Positions 48,075-58,042 of a stretch of 64,000 nucleotides of DNA are shown here, one piece after another. Location: contig NZ_AUGQ01000006.1 in assembly GCF_000422745.1 (NCBI RefSeq), positions 1 through 64,000 of the forward strand. Reading direction: 5' to 3'. Position 1 is the first letter of the stretch; every line of letters starts with the position of its first letter. Under the pieces are notes generated by a model. That model searched no databases. It saw only the letters and a list, made by a program, of their open reading frames with translations, and was not told the origin of the DNA. The translations under genes were made by a program, and so were the position numbers. This stretch comes from Microbacterium gubbeenense DSM 15944 (lineage in GTDB: Bacteria > Actinomycetota > Actinomycetes > Actinomycetales > Microbacteriaceae).

Positions 48075-48767
48075 ATGGAGCCAGGAGACGAGCTGCGGCG
48101 GGTTGCCGATGTCATGGAGCAGGTGCATCGGCGCTGCGTGTGGTCCCGCGAGATGACGCACGAGAAGCTCGTCCCGTACCTCACCGAGGAAGCCGCGGAG
48201 GTGATCGACGCGGTCGAATCCGGATCCGCGGACGACCTGCGCGAGGAGCTCGGCGACCTGCTCTGGCAGGTGCTGTTCCACTCGGCGGTGGCGGAGGACT
48301 TCGCGATCGATGATGTCGCCGCAGGGCTGGCCGACAAGATGATCCGCCGGCATCCGCACGTCTTCGCGGGGGAGGACGCGGCCACTCCCGAGCGCGTGCT
48401 CGACCTGTGGAACGCGGCGAAGCGCGACGAGAAGCGCTCGCGCACCTCGGTGCTCGACGGCGTGCCGGCCGCGATGCCGGCGCTCGCCCTCGCGCAGAAG
48501 GTGCTCGGCAAGGGCGAGAAGGTCGGAGTGGGCCTCGAGCTGGTGGAGGCGATCCAGGCCGTCGAAGCCCTCGAGCAGGCGGACCAAGAGGCGCTCCTGC
48601 CCGAGACCGAGGAGGAGCTCGGCGACACGATCCTCGGGCTCGTCGCGCTGGCCCGCGCTCGAGGCTGGGACGCGGAGCGGGCGTTGCGCGGGCGCGTGCG
48701 CGCGTTCGCGGGCGAGGTGCGCGAGGCCGAGCAGGGCTCACGGGCCGCGCGGTCCGGTAGGGGATAA
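48075..48767 (+). CDS. mazG: Nucleoside triphosphate pyrophosphohydrolase MazG
   Basis: This house-cleaning enzyme converts NTPs/dNTPs to monophosphates. The 230-residue protein has two MazG-like halves. The first has the metal site LTEEAAEVIDAVESG with EELGDLLWQVLFHS and MIRRHPHVF. The second is shorter, with ETEEELGDTILGLVALAR. The ATG at 48075 has GGAGGGG upstream and starts past the inverted repeat. The stop codon overlaps the hisS promoter. Confidence 0.92.
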   Translation: MEPGDELRRVADVMEQVHRRCVWSREMTHEKLVPYLTEEAAEVIDAVESGSADDLREELGDLLWQVLFHSAVAEDFAIDDVAAGLADKMIRRHPHVFAGEDAATPERVLDLWNAAKRDEKRSRTSVLDGVPAAMPALALAQKVLGKGEKVGVGLELVEAIQAVEALEQADQEALLPETEEELGDTILGLVALARARGWDAERALRGRVRAFAGEVREAEQGSRAARSGRG

Positions 48768-48778
48768 TGGATCCCCTA
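48758..48778. promoter_or_regulatory. hisS promoter within a perfect palindrome
   Basis: TAGGGGAT (48758-48765) and ATCCCCTA (48771-48778) are perfect inverted copies around AATGG. The palindrome contains the GATAAT -10 (48763-48768) and ends on the A of the hisS ATG. It overlaps the mazG stop. It could be an operator or an RNA hairpin occluding the start. Confidence 0.5.
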
Positions 48779-50043
48779 TGGCAACTGTGAACCCGCCGCG
48801 CGGAATGCGCGATTTCCTCCCCGCAGACAAGGCCCGCCGCGAGCGCGTGCTCTCCGTCATCCGCGAGCGATACCGCGCGCACGGCTTCGACGAGATTGAG
48901 ACTCCGGTCATGGAGGAGTACGGCCGGCTGCATGCGGGCATGGGCGGCGACAACGAGAAGCTGGCGTTCAACATCATGAAGCGCGGCATCTCGGCCGACG
49001 CGCTCGCGACGACGACCGACCCCGCGGATCTCGCCGACCTCGGGCTGCGCTACGACCTCACTGTGCCGCTGTCGCGCTTCTACGCCTCGCACCGCGCCGA
49101 GCTGCCCACGGTCTTCCGCGCCCTGCAGATCGCGCCCGTGTGGCGGGCGGAGCGCCCGCAGAAGGGGCGGTACCGCCAGTTCATGCAGTGCGACATCGAC
49201 ATCATGAACGATGCGTCGAGCCGTGCGGAGGTCGAACTGATCACGGCCACGCTCGACGTGCTCGACGCGCTCGGTCTCGCCGGCGCGCACGTGCGCATCA
49301 ACGATCGCCGCGCGCTCGATGCGATGCTCGATGTCTTCGGGTTCCCCGAGGCCGAGCGCCCGGGCGTGCTCATCACGATCGACAAGCTCGACAAGATCGG
49401 GCCCACCGGTGTCGCGGCCGAGCTGCGCGAGCGCGGCGCCGCAGACGCAGCGGTCGGCGCCCTGGAGGCGTTCTTGGCGGGGCTCGAGGCGCCCGCCGGA
49501 TCCTTCGGTCCCGAGCAGATCCGCGCCCTCCTCCCCGAGGGGATCCCGGGCGAGATCGTGGATCACCTCGTCGGCGTGGGCGAGGCGGTCTCGGCTGCGC
49601 GCGGCGACGCCCCGCTCGTGTTCGACCCGTTCCTCGTGCGCGGCATGGGCTACTACACCGGCACGATCTTCGAGATCGCGCACCCCGACGTGACGTACTC
49701 GCTCGGCGGCGGCGGACGATACGACGGCATGATCGGCCGCTTCCTCGGACAGGACGTGCCGGCCGTCGGATTCTCGATCGGCTTCGAGCGCATCGTCGAC
49801 CTCGTCGCGATCGCTGAGGCCGAGGGAGCCCGCGCTGTCGTGCTCGTGCACGACAAGGACGTGCCGGTCGCGGAGCTGCTCGCCCACAAGGCGCGCCTCG
49901 TCTCCGACGGCGCGCGCGTGAGGCTCGAGCGCCGGCCGAGGAACCTCAAGGGCGTGCTCGAGCGCGCGCAGGCAGACGGCTACACGTCGTTCGCGACCGT
50001 CGCAGCGGGTCAGCACGACCTCGATTTCAAGCCCCTCCGCTGA
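48778..50043 (+). CDS. hisS: Histidyl-tRNA synthetase
   Basis: This class II synthetase charges tRNA-His. The 421-residue protein has class II motif 1 (PPRGMRDFLPADKARRERVL region onward), motif 2 QIAPVWRAERPQKGRYRQF, the HisA/HisB signatures LVRGMGYYTGTIFE and SLGGGGRYDGMIGRF, motif 3 VGFSIGFERIV, and a C-terminal anticodon-binding domain with VVLVHDKD. The start ATG lies nine bases after GATAAT. It follows mazG closely and precedes two DUF1648 genes by seven bases. Confidence 0.96.
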   Translation: MATVNPPRGMRDFLPADKARRERVLSVIRERYRAHGFDEIETPVMEEYGRLHAGMGGDNEKLAFNIMKRGISADALATTTDPADLADLGLRYDLTVPLSRFYASHRAELPTVFRALQIAPVWRAERPQKGRYRQFMQCDIDIMNDASSRAEVELITATLDVLDALGLAGAHVRINDRRALDAMLDVFGFPEAERPGVLITIDKLDKIGPTGVAAELRERGAADAAVGALEAFLAGLEAPAGSFGPEQIRALLPEGIPGEIVDHLVGVGEAVSAARGDAPLVFDPFLVRGMGYYTGTIFEIAHPDVTYSLGGGGRYDGMIGRFLGQDVPAVGFSIGFERIVDLVAIAEAEGARAVVLVHDKDVPVAELLAHKARLVSDGARVRLERRPRNLKGVLERAQADGYTSFATVAAGQHDLDFKPLR

Positions 50044-50050
50044 GCGCCGC

Positions 50051-51046
50051 GTGAAGTCGCAGGCCCGGCTGATCCGCCTGATCATCGTCTGGCTGCCGAT
50101 GGCGGCCGTCACGGCGGTGGTCGTCGCCGAGATCGTCGCCCTGCCCTTCCTGCCCGCGCGCGTCGTGATCCACTGGTCGGTGGCCGGCGAACCCGACGGC
50201 TGGGGGCCGGCGTGGGGCACGATCGGCGTCACGGCCGCGATCGGCTACGGTTCCACGGCGCTGTTCGCAGCGGTCGGGCTGTTCGATCTCCGGTCGGTGA
50301 ACGACAGGCCGAGGCCGCGCTTCGTTGCGGCGACGACCTGGTTCGTCGTCGGATCCTGCGTGCTCGTGCTCGGCGCGACGTTCATCGGGCAGATCGGGAA
50401 GCCGGAGGCACCAGCCGGAACGGCGATGCTCGTCGCGATCGCGACCGGAGCGTCCTTCGCGAGCCTCGCGAGCACGCTCCTGCCGTCGTCGCGCCGTGAC
50501 CGCTCGGATCCCGAGGGAGACGACCTGCGGCAGTGGAGCGCCACGACGGCCGCCGGGCGATACGGGCTGCAGGGGGCGATCACCGCCGGCCTCGTCGCAG
50601 CCCTCGCGATCGCGGCTCACGCTCTCGCGATGCTGGAGCAGCCCGCATGGATCGTCGCAGCGACGCTGCTCATCGTGCACGCAGCCGCCGCGCCCGCCGC
50701 GCTCGTCGTGCAGGTGCGGATCGACGCGCGAGGGGTCCTCGTGCGCTCGCCGATCGGAATTCCTCGGGTCAGCATCCCGCTGACCGATATCGCGGATGCT
50801 GACCTCATCGAGGTGGATCCGGCGGTCGAGATCGGGAAGACCGGCTGGAACGCGCGCTCGGTCGGACCGCAGGCGGGCGTCGCGATCCGAGCCGGCGAAG
50901 GCATCCGGATCCGCCGCGCGGACGGATCGCGCTTCGTCGTTGCGACCGACGATGCCGCTGCCGGCCTCGTCGTGCTGCGCGCGCAGCTCGCGGCCGAGCG
51001 AACCGCGCACGTGAGCACCGGCCCGACAGAGAGGACCCGTCCATGA
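50051..51046 (+). CDS. DUF1648 membrane protein, first of tandem pair
   Basis: This 331-residue membrane protein has an N-terminal DUF1648 segment (VALPFLPARVVIHWSVAGEPDGWGP, residues about 25-55), several further spans to about residue 225 and a C-terminal soluble PH-like region (VRIDARGVLVRSPIGIPRVSI). DUF1648 occurs in SdpI-like immunity and signalling proteins, but no function is assigned for this architecture. The GTG start lies seven bases after hisS. Its stop overlaps the next gene (ATGA). The two proteins share architecture and arose by duplication. Confidence 0.85.
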   Translation: MKSQARLIRLIIVWLPMAAVTAVVVAEIVALPFLPARVVIHWSVAGEPDGWGPAWGTIGVTAAIGYGSTALFAAVGLFDLRSVNDRPRPRFVAATTWFVVGSCVLVLGATFIGQIGKPEAPAGTAMLVAIATGASFASLASTLLPSSRRDRSDPEGDDLRQWSATTAAGRYGLQGAITAGLVAALAIAAHALAMLEQPAWIVAATLLIVHAAAAPAALVVQVRIDARGVLVRSPIGIPRVSIPLTDIADADLIEVDPAVEIGKTGWNARSVGPQAGVAIRAGEGIRIRRADGSRFVVATDDAAAGLVVLRAQLAAERTAHVSTGPTERTRP

Positions 51047-52056
51047 CAGACGCGCTGCTCGAGACCAGGAAGCGAGCCCGTCGCGCATTCGCGATCCGGT
51101 GCCTCTGGATCCCGATGGCGGCGTTCGTCGGCATCGCGGCGGTGCAGCTTTCGCTGATGCCGCTTCTCCCCGACGTCGTCGCGACGCACTGGGGCCTCTC
51201 CGGCACGGGGGACGGGTTCGGTCCGTCCTGGACCTATCCGCTCATGACGATCGGCATCGGCGGCGGAATCACGGCACTGATCGCGGGCATCGCGCTGGCT
51301 GAGGTGAAGAGCCCGGCGCAGCGCACGCAGTACCGCTTCCTCGGGGTCGTGATCGGTGCGGAAACGGGGTTCCTCGGCTCGGCGATGCTCGGTCTCGTGA
51401 TCGTGCAGGTCGGGGTCGACGATGCGTCGGACGCGCCGGATTCCCTCGGGATCATGATCCTCTCGCTCATCGTCGGGGCCGTGCTCGGCACGATCTATCT
51501 GCTCATGATCGAAGAGCCGCCGGCGGCGGACGCCGCAGAGCAGGATCCGCTGCCGTTGACGGGCGCGCAGCCGGGAGTGTGGACCCGTTCGGTGCGGATG
51601 TCGCGCGCGGGGGCGGTCACCCTCGGCGCGCTCGTCGGGGGCACGACGCTCGCCGTGCTCGCGCTGTGCTTCGACGCGGTGAGGCGCACGGGGAGCATTC
51701 CGTTCGCGCTCTGGGGAACGCTCGCGCTGATGCTCGTCGTCTCGGTGCTGTCGCTGTCGATGCTGCGCTTCGATGTGCGCATCGACGACGCGGGGCTCAC
51801 GGTGCGCGCACCGCTCGGGTGGCCGCGGGTGCGCATCGCCGCCGGCTCGATCACCGCGGTGCGGATCGTTGAAGTCAGTCCGATGGCGGAGTTCGGCGGT
51901 TGGGGGTGGCGCTTCGGGGCGAACGGTCAGGGCTTCGTACTGCGGGCGGGGGAGGGGATCCGCGTCGCGCGCGTCGGCGGGAGCGACCTGACGATCACCG
52001 TGGACGACGCCGCGACCGCGGTCGCTCTGCTTCGCCGCGGCATGGCGAGATACTGA
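51043..52056 (+). CDS. DUF1648 membrane protein, second of tandem pair
   Basis: This 337-residue paralogue of the preceding protein has a basic N-terminus, DUF1648 segment SLMPLLPDVVATHWGLSGTGDGF at about 38-60, spans through about residue 240, and a C-terminal region FDVRIDDAGLTVRAPLGWPR then a Trp/Gly-rich WGWRF stretch. The ATG overlaps the upstream stop, so the pair is translated together and probably interacts. No function is known. Confidence 0.85.
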   Translation: MTDALLETRKRARRAFAIRCLWIPMAAFVGIAAVQLSLMPLLPDVVATHWGLSGTGDGFGPSWTYPLMTIGIGGGITALIAGIALAEVKSPAQRTQYRFLGVVIGAETGFLGSAMLGLVIVQVGVDDASDAPDSLGIMILSLIVGAVLGTIYLLMIEEPPAADAAEQDPLPLTGAQPGVWTRSVRMSRAGAVTLGALVGGTTLAVLALCFDAVRRTGSIPFALWGTLALMLVVSVLSLSMLRFDVRIDDAGLTVRAPLGWPRVRIAAGSITAVRIVEVSPMAEFGGWGWRFGANGQGFVLRAGEGIRVARVGGSDLTITVDDAATAVALLRRGMARY

Positions 52057-52153
52057 AGCCCCCAGGGGTCGTCGAGCCCGGCGCAAGCCGGACACTCGGA
52101 GAACCTCCGGTGAACGGCTGCGCGCCGCGCCGCACCGCACGACGCCGCCCCGA

Positions 52154-52159
52154 TACGCT
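52154..52159 (+). promoter_or_regulatory. -10 element of the APC permease gene
   Basis: TACGCT ends eight bases before the ATG at 52168. The 111-base gap before it holds only a weak CCGGC/GCCGG hairpin that might terminate the DUF1648 genes. Confidence 0.35.
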
Positions 52160-52167
52160 CCCCAACC

Positions 52168-53415
52168 ATGACGTCAGGATTCGTACGCCGGTTGGGACTC
52201 TCGGACGCGGTCGCGATCGGCCTGGGATCCATGATCGGCGCGGGCGCGTTCGCCGTGTGGCAGCCGGCGATCGAAGCGGCGGGGAGCGGGGTGCTGATCG
52301 GGCTCGTGCTCGCGGCGGTCGTGGCGTTCTGCAACGCGACATCGACGGCGCAGCTCGCCGCAGTCCACCCGGTCGCGGGAGGAGTGTACGCCTACGGCAA
52401 CGCAGAGCTGGGGGCGTGGTGGGGGTACCTCGCCGGGTGGTGCTTCGTCGTCGGCAAGATCGCGAGCTGCGCGGCCATGGCGCTGACCTTCGCATCGTAC
52501 GCGGCCCCCGGGTTCGAGCGGCCGGCCGCGATCGGCGCCGTAGTGCTGCTCACGATCGTGAACCTCCTCGGCGTCACGCGCACGGCGAGCGCTGCGAAGA
52601 TCATCGTCGTGATCGTGCTGCTAGTGCTCGTCTTCGTCGCGGTGTCGGGACTCGTCGGATCCACGGGCGAGCACGCATCGATCGGTGAGGGCCTGTTCGA
52701 CGGCGGGTGGTACGGGATCCTGCAGTCGGCGGGACTGATCTTCTTCGCGTTCGCCGGGTACGCGCGCATCGCGACGATGGGCGAGGAGGTGAGGGATCCG
52801 GCGCGGACGATCCCGCGTGCCATCGTCTTCGCGCTCGCCGGCGCGGTCGTGGTCTACGCCGTGCTTGCGGTCACGGTGCTGCAGGCGCTCGGACCCGCGC
52901 CGCACGTCTCCGCGACGCCGCTCGCCGACGTCGTTGCGGCATCCGGGTGGGACTGGGGCGCGCCGGTCGTCCGCGTCGGGGCGGCCTGCGCCGCGCTCGG
53001 CGCGCTGCTCGCGCTCATCGCCGGCATCGGGCGCACGAGCCTCGCGATGGCGCGCGGGGGAGACCTGCCGGGATTCTTCTCGCGGATCCATCCGCGTATG
53101 CGCGTGCCGCACCGGGCGGAGATCGCGGTCGCGGCCGTCGTGATCGCGATCCTTCTCGTCGCCGACCTGCGCGGCGCGATCGGCGTCAGCTCGTTCGGGG
53201 TGCTGCTGTACTACTTCGTGGCGAACCTCGCGGCGCTGCGTCAGGGAAAGACGGTGCGCCGGTACCCGCAGTGGCTGCAGGTCGCGGGCGCGATCGGGTG
53301 CGCGGGCCTGGCCGCACTGCTGCCGTGGCCGTCGGTCGTGGCGGGAGCGGCCGTGGTCGCGATCGGCGTCGTGATCCGCGGTGCCCGGCTCATCGCAGAG
53401 CGCCGCAGCCTCTGA
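52168..53415 (+). CDS. APC family amino-acid permease
   Basis: This 415-residue secondary transporter has about 12 spans. The first helix carries the substrate-binding Gly-rich motif GLGSMIGAGAFAVW. Others are HPVAGGVYAYGNAELGAWWG, FFAFAGYARIATMGEEVRDPARTIPRAI (the conserved helix 6-7 loop) and GRTSLAMARGGDLPGFFSRIHPRMRVPHRAE. Substrate is not readable; amino acids or related amines are typical. It is convergent with the SDR gene across a long hairpin. Confidence 0.92.
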   Translation: MTSGFVRRLGLSDAVAIGLGSMIGAGAFAVWQPAIEAAGSGVLIGLVLAAVVAFCNATSTAQLAAVHPVAGGVYAYGNAELGAWWGYLAGWCFVVGKIASCAAMALTFASYAAPGFERPAAIGAVVLLTIVNLLGVTRTASAAKIIVVIVLLVLVFVAVSGLVGSTGEHASIGEGLFDGGWYGILQSAGLIFFAFAGYARIATMGEEVRDPARTIPRAIVFALAGAVVVYAVLAVTVLQALGPAPHVSATPLADVVAASGWDWGAPVVRVGAACAALGALLALIAGIGRTSLAMARGGDLPGFFSRIHPRMRVPHRAEIAVAAVVIAILLVADLRGAIGVSSFGVLLYYFVANLAALRQGKTVRRYPQWLQVAGAIGCAGLAALLPWPSVVAGAAVVAIGVVIRGARLIAERRSL

Positions 53416-53420
53416 GACCC

Positions 53421-53479
53421 ACCGTGTCCCACGTGATGCGCGAAAGCGGCAGTCGATCCCGCATCAATCGGGACACGGT
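53421..53479. terminator. Long imperfect hairpin between convergent genes
   Basis: ACCGTGTCCC (53421-53430) pairs with GGGACACGGT (53470-53479), and inside it TGATGCG (53434-53440) pairs with CGCATCA (53460-53466). They are separated by symmetrical three-base internal loops. The 20-base arms enclose a 19-base loop. It probably terminates both genes, and its centre resembles that of the nhaA-mazG element. Confidence 0.65.
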
Positions 53480-53488
53480 CCGGAGGGC

Positions 53489-54145
53489 TCACGCCAGCGT
53501 CACGATGCGGGCCGTCGGATCCGGGGCCTCGTCCCAGAGGCCGGCCATGCCCGCGGCGACGTCGTCGACGACATCCGCGAGCTGATTCACCCGGAAGATG
53601 GTGCAGCCGCCGGCCTGCGGACGGTCGGCGTCGCGAGCCGATATCGAGAATCCGTGCGCCATCGCCTGGATCCACGCCTCGATCGCTGCCTTGACGGCCG
53701 CGTAGTTCGCACCGCCCGCGAGGGGACGGGCCACCTGCACCGACGAGACGACGGCGACGCGTGCGGCCGGCGATGCCTCGAGCAGCGGCCACGCCGCGCG
53801 GCACGCGTGGCGCACCGCCGTCAGGGCATCCGACAGCGCCTGCCAGTCCTCGTCGCTCTGACCAGGGATCCCGCCGCCGCCGCGCCACCCGCCGACCAGC
53901 GGGATCAGCCCATCGAGGGGTCCGAGGCCGCCGACGGCGTCGTCCACGGCCGCGGCGTGCGTGAGATCGACCTCGACCGCGTCGAACCCCGCGTCGGCGA
54001 AGCGCGCCAACCGCACCGGGCTCCTCCCGGCCACGACGACGCGCGCCCCGCGACCGCGGAGGGCGTGCGCGATCGCCCACCCGGCGTCGGATGTGCCGCC
54101 CGCGAGCAGCACGCGGCGATCGGTGAGTGTGCGCGCATCGGTCAT
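53489..54145 (-). CDS. Short-chain dehydrogenase/reductase
   Basis: This 218-residue SDR fold has a glycine-rich nucleotide loop LLAGGTSDAGWAIAHAL near residue 14, followed by VVVAGRSP, which suggests NADP(H) by its Arg-Ser after beta-2. The catalytic region has SSVQVARP (Ser) and YAAVKAA (YxxxK) near residue 150. The ATG at 54145 has GAGAGG nine bases upstream; an ATG three codons earlier abuts that site. Substrate unknown. Confidence 0.88.
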   Translation of the reverse strand: MTDARTLTDRRVLLAGGTSDAGWAIAHALRGRGARVVVAGRSPVRLARFADAGFDAVEVDLTHAAAVDDAVGGLGPLDGLIPLVGGWRGGGGIPGQSDEDWQALSDALTAVRHACRAAWPLLEASPAARVAVVSSVQVARPLAGGANYAAVKAAIEAWIQAMAHGFSISARDADRPQAGGCTIFRVNQLADVVDDVAAGMAGLWDEAPDPTARIVTLA

Positions 54146-54208
54146 AGCGCCCATCCTCTCGCACGATCGACCGCCCGCTGCCGGAATGACGCACGACGGG
54201 GTTCGCCC

Positions 54209-55546
<1,338 letters not shown>

Positions 55547-55579
55547 TCGCACGCACGTATTCACGAGAGGGGGAGTCGC

Positions 55580-56062
55580 ATGGCACGTAACGCGGCTCCC
55601 TCCTCTCGTTCCCGCGCGCAGCTGAACGCACGCGAGTGGCTGAGCGGGATCCGCCTGTCGGGCTTCGCCGTGATCATGCTCGGCCTGGTCATCATGGGGG
55701 CGTTCATCCTCGTGCCGTCGGCGAGCTCATACATCGACATGCGCCAGCAGGTCGCACAGGCCCAGGCGGGCGTCGCGCTCACCGAGGACGAGATCGCCGA
55801 CCTCGAGCGCGAGCGCGACCGGTGGCGCGATCCGGCCTTCATCACGAGCGAGGCGCGCGAGCGGCTGTACTACGTCAAGCCCGGTGAGATCGTCTACCTC
55901 ATCGAGGACGATGTCGAGCGCGACGACGAGGCAGAACCGGATCCCGTCGGCGCTGACGTCGAGGAGGCCGACAGCGACTGGATGAGCACGATGCTCTCGT
56001 CGGTCGTGAACGCCGGCCTGGCGCAGCAGGGAACTTCCGAAGACTCGGCGCTGTTCCGATGA
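55580..56062 (+). CDS. Septum formation initiator FtsB/DivIC family protein
   Basis: This 160-residue bitopic protein has a basic cytoplasmic N-terminus, one transmembrane segment at about 28-50 and a short coiled coil at about 52-75 (YIDMRQQVAQAQAGVALTED). It then has the family signature DRWRDPAFITSEARERLYYV and KPGEIVYLI, and finally an acidic tail. FtsB/DivIC proteins scaffold the divisome with FtsL/FtsQ partners. A GAGAGGGGGAG site precedes the ATG. Confidence 0.92.
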   Translation: MARNAAPSSRSRAQLNAREWLSGIRLSGFAVIMLGLVIMGAFILVPSASSYIDMRQQVAQAQAGVALTEDEIADLERERDRWRDPAFITSEARERLYYVKPGEIVYLIEDDVERDDEAEPDPVGADVEEADSDWMSTMLSSVVNAGLAQQGTSEDSALFR

Positions 56063-56082
56063 GAATCCCAGAGCTTCCCCGG

Positions 56083-56088
56083 TAACCT
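56083..56088 (+). promoter_or_regulatory. Leaderless -10 element of the DUF501 gene
   Basis: TAACCT ends six bases before the GTG at 56095. Confidence 0.45.
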
Positions 56089-56094
56089 CAACGC

Positions 56095-56643
56095 GTGAGC
56101 ACACCTCCGTTCGAACCCGTCAGCGCGGCCGATATTCGCGTCGTGAGCGCGCAGCTGGGGCGCGAGGCGCGCGGCGTCGTCGGGATCTCCGCGCGCTGCA
56201 CGTGCGGCAACCCGACGGTCGTCTCGACCGCGCCGCGTCTGCCGCAGGGAACGCCGTTCCCGACCTTCTACTACCTCACCCATCCCGCCGCGACGGCCGA
56301 GATGTCCCGCCTCGAGGCCGGGCAGATGATGGTCGAGCTCAATGAGCTGCTCGCGAGCGACGAAGAGGTGCGCATGCAGTACGCGCGGGCGCACGAGGCG
56401 TTCCTGGCCGACCGGGCGCAGTACGGCGATGCGGAGGAGATCCGGAACATCTCCGCCGGCGGCATGCCGACGCGCGTGAAGTGCCTCCACGCCCTCGCCG
56501 GCCACGCCCTTGCGGCCGGCCCGGGCGTCAACCCGATCGGCGACCTCGCGCTCGAGCGCTCGGCATGGTCGCCGGATCGCTGCGAGTGCGACGATCCGGG
56601 CGCCGCCCTGAGAGGCGACGCCGAGGGGATCCCCGCGGGATGA
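56095..56643 (+). CDS. DUF501 domain protein
   Basis: This 182-residue soluble protein matches the DUF501 pattern: an N-terminal DIRVVSAQLGREARGVVGIS, paired cysteines in RCTCGNPTVVSTAPRL, FPTFYYLTHP, then AGGMPTRVKCLHALAGHALAAG with conserved Cys/His, and CECDD near the end. The Cys/His pattern suggests metal binding, but the function is unknown. It lies between the division gene and the subtilase, and its stop overlaps the subtilase start (ATGA). Confidence 0.92.
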   Translation: MSTPPFEPVSAADIRVVSAQLGREARGVVGISARCTCGNPTVVSTAPRLPQGTPFPTFYYLTHPAATAEMSRLEAGQMMVELNELLASDEEVRMQYARAHEAFLADRAQYGDAEEIRNISAGGMPTRVKCLHALAGHALAAGPGVNPIGDLALERSAWSPDRCECDDPGAALRGDAEGIPAG

Positions 56644-58019
56644 CACGATCCGCGCGTCGCCGATCCGGTGCGGTCCTCGCCGCGCTCGCGGTGGCGTATG
56701 CGCTGATCGCGCTGCCGCAGGCATCCTTCGCGGCGACGGACGACGACGAGGCACCCGAGCCCACTTCATCCGCGACGCCCAGCCCGACGCCCACGCCAAC
56801 CCCGACGCCGGATCCCGTGCGGTCGGCCGAGTACTGGCTCGAGGAGTACGGAATCGCCGAGGCATGGGAGACCACGCGCGGCGAGGGCACGACCATCGCG
56901 GTCATCGACAGCGGCGTCGCGAGCGACATCGACGAGCTCGACGGCGCGGTCACCGGCGGCGCCGACATGTCGGGTGTGGGATCCGACGATGGCCGCACTC
57001 CGCTCGGCAGCGACGTGCACACCCGCAGCCACGGTACGTGGGTGGCGTCTCTTGCGGCTGCCCGCGGCACGGGGGAGGACGAGGGCATGATCGGGGTCGC
57101 CCCGGCCGCGAACATCCTGTCAGTGTCGATCGGGTTCCAATCCGTCAGCGAGGTGCCCTTCGACCAGCAGGTCGCCGACGCGATGAAGTGGTCGGTCGAC
57201 AACAGTGCCGACATCATCAATCTGTCGTTCACGACGAACCAGACGGCCTGGGGCACGATCTGGGACGAGGCGTTCCTGTACGCGCTCGAACACGACGTGC
57301 TGGTCGTCGTCGCGGCGGGCAACCGCGCAGGCGGCACCGAGGTGGTCGGCGCGCCCGCGACGATCCCCGAGGCGCTCGTCGTGGGCGGCGTGGATCCGTC
57401 TGGCCGCGCGAGCGACGCCGCCTCCACGCAGGGCGTGTCGATCGGCGTGTCCGGGCCGAGCGAGAAGCTGCTCGGCATCGGGCCGAGCGGGGAGATCGAC
57501 GAGTGGAGCGGCACGAGCGGCGCGGCACCGATCATCTCGGGCGTGGCCGCGCTCGTGAAGTCGGCGCATCCGGACATCGACGTGAACAATCTCATCAATC
57601 GGATCGTGCGATCGGCCGACCGCGCTCCGGACCAGGACGGTGCGCGCGACCCCAGCTACGGGTTCGGGATCATCGACGCCGCGGGAGCGGTGTCGTCGAG
57701 CATCGGAGCGGTGTCGTCGAATCCCGTGAGCGACATCACGCTCAAGGAATGGATCCGTCTGAACCGCAGCACCGGATCCACGGGGCAGCTCGAGTCCGGC
57801 ACGCAGCCGACTCCCGCGCCCGTCGAGCTTCCCGCGCTGCCGCCGCGCGATGCGCCCGTCGAGGCGTCGAACCCGTACCTGCCCTCGCCCGAGAGCCTCC
57901 GCGAGGTCACCCTGCCGTTATTCGCCCTCACAGCCGCTGGTAGTCTTGTTCTGCTCGGCGTCTTGGTCGTGTCCCGTCGTCTGCGCTCGCTTCGTGCCGA
58001 GCGCGATTCGGGTTCCTGA
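56640..58019 (+). CDS. Membrane-anchored subtilisin-family (S8) serine protease
   Basis: This 459-residue exported protease has a signal peptide (residues about 1-32), a Thr/Pro-rich linker and an S8 domain at about 65-375. The catalytic triad is Asp in IAVIDSGV, His in RSHGTWVASLAA and Ser in SGTSGAAPIISG, with the oxyanion Asn in VVAAGNRAGG. A Pro-rich stalk leads to a single C-terminal span (LFALTAAGSLVLLGVLVVS) and a short basic tail. The architecture resembles mycosins, but no ESX genes are nearby. A TTA leucine codon, very rare here, occurs at 57918-57920. Confidence 0.93.
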   Translation: MTRSARRRSGAVLAALAVAYALIALPQASFAATDDDEAPEPTSSATPSPTPTPTPTPDPVRSAEYWLEEYGIAEAWETTRGEGTTIAVIDSGVASDIDELDGAVTGGADMSGVGSDDGRTPLGSDVHTRSHGTWVASLAAARGTGEDEGMIGVAPAANILSVSIGFQSVSEVPFDQQVADAMKWSVDNSADIINLSFTTNQTAWGTIWDEAFLYALEHDVLVVVAAGNRAGGTEVVGAPATIPEALVVGGVDPSGRASDAASTQGVSIGVSGPSEKLLGIGPSGEIDEWSGTSGAAPIISGVAALVKSAHPDIDVNNLINRIVRSADRAPDQDGARDPSYGFGIIDAAGAVSSSIGAVSSNPVSDITLKEWIRLNRSTGSTGQLESGTQPTPAPVELPALPPRDAPVEASNPYLPSPESLREVTLPLFALTAAGSLVLLGVLVVSRRLRSLRAERDSGS

Positions 58020-58042
58020 TATTTTCAAGGAGATTTTCTTCC

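Noticed and set aside
56640..58019. Mycosin of a type VII secretion system
   Set aside because: Architecture is similar, but no EccB-E or Esx genes are present; the gene belongs to the eno-divIC-DUF501 block.
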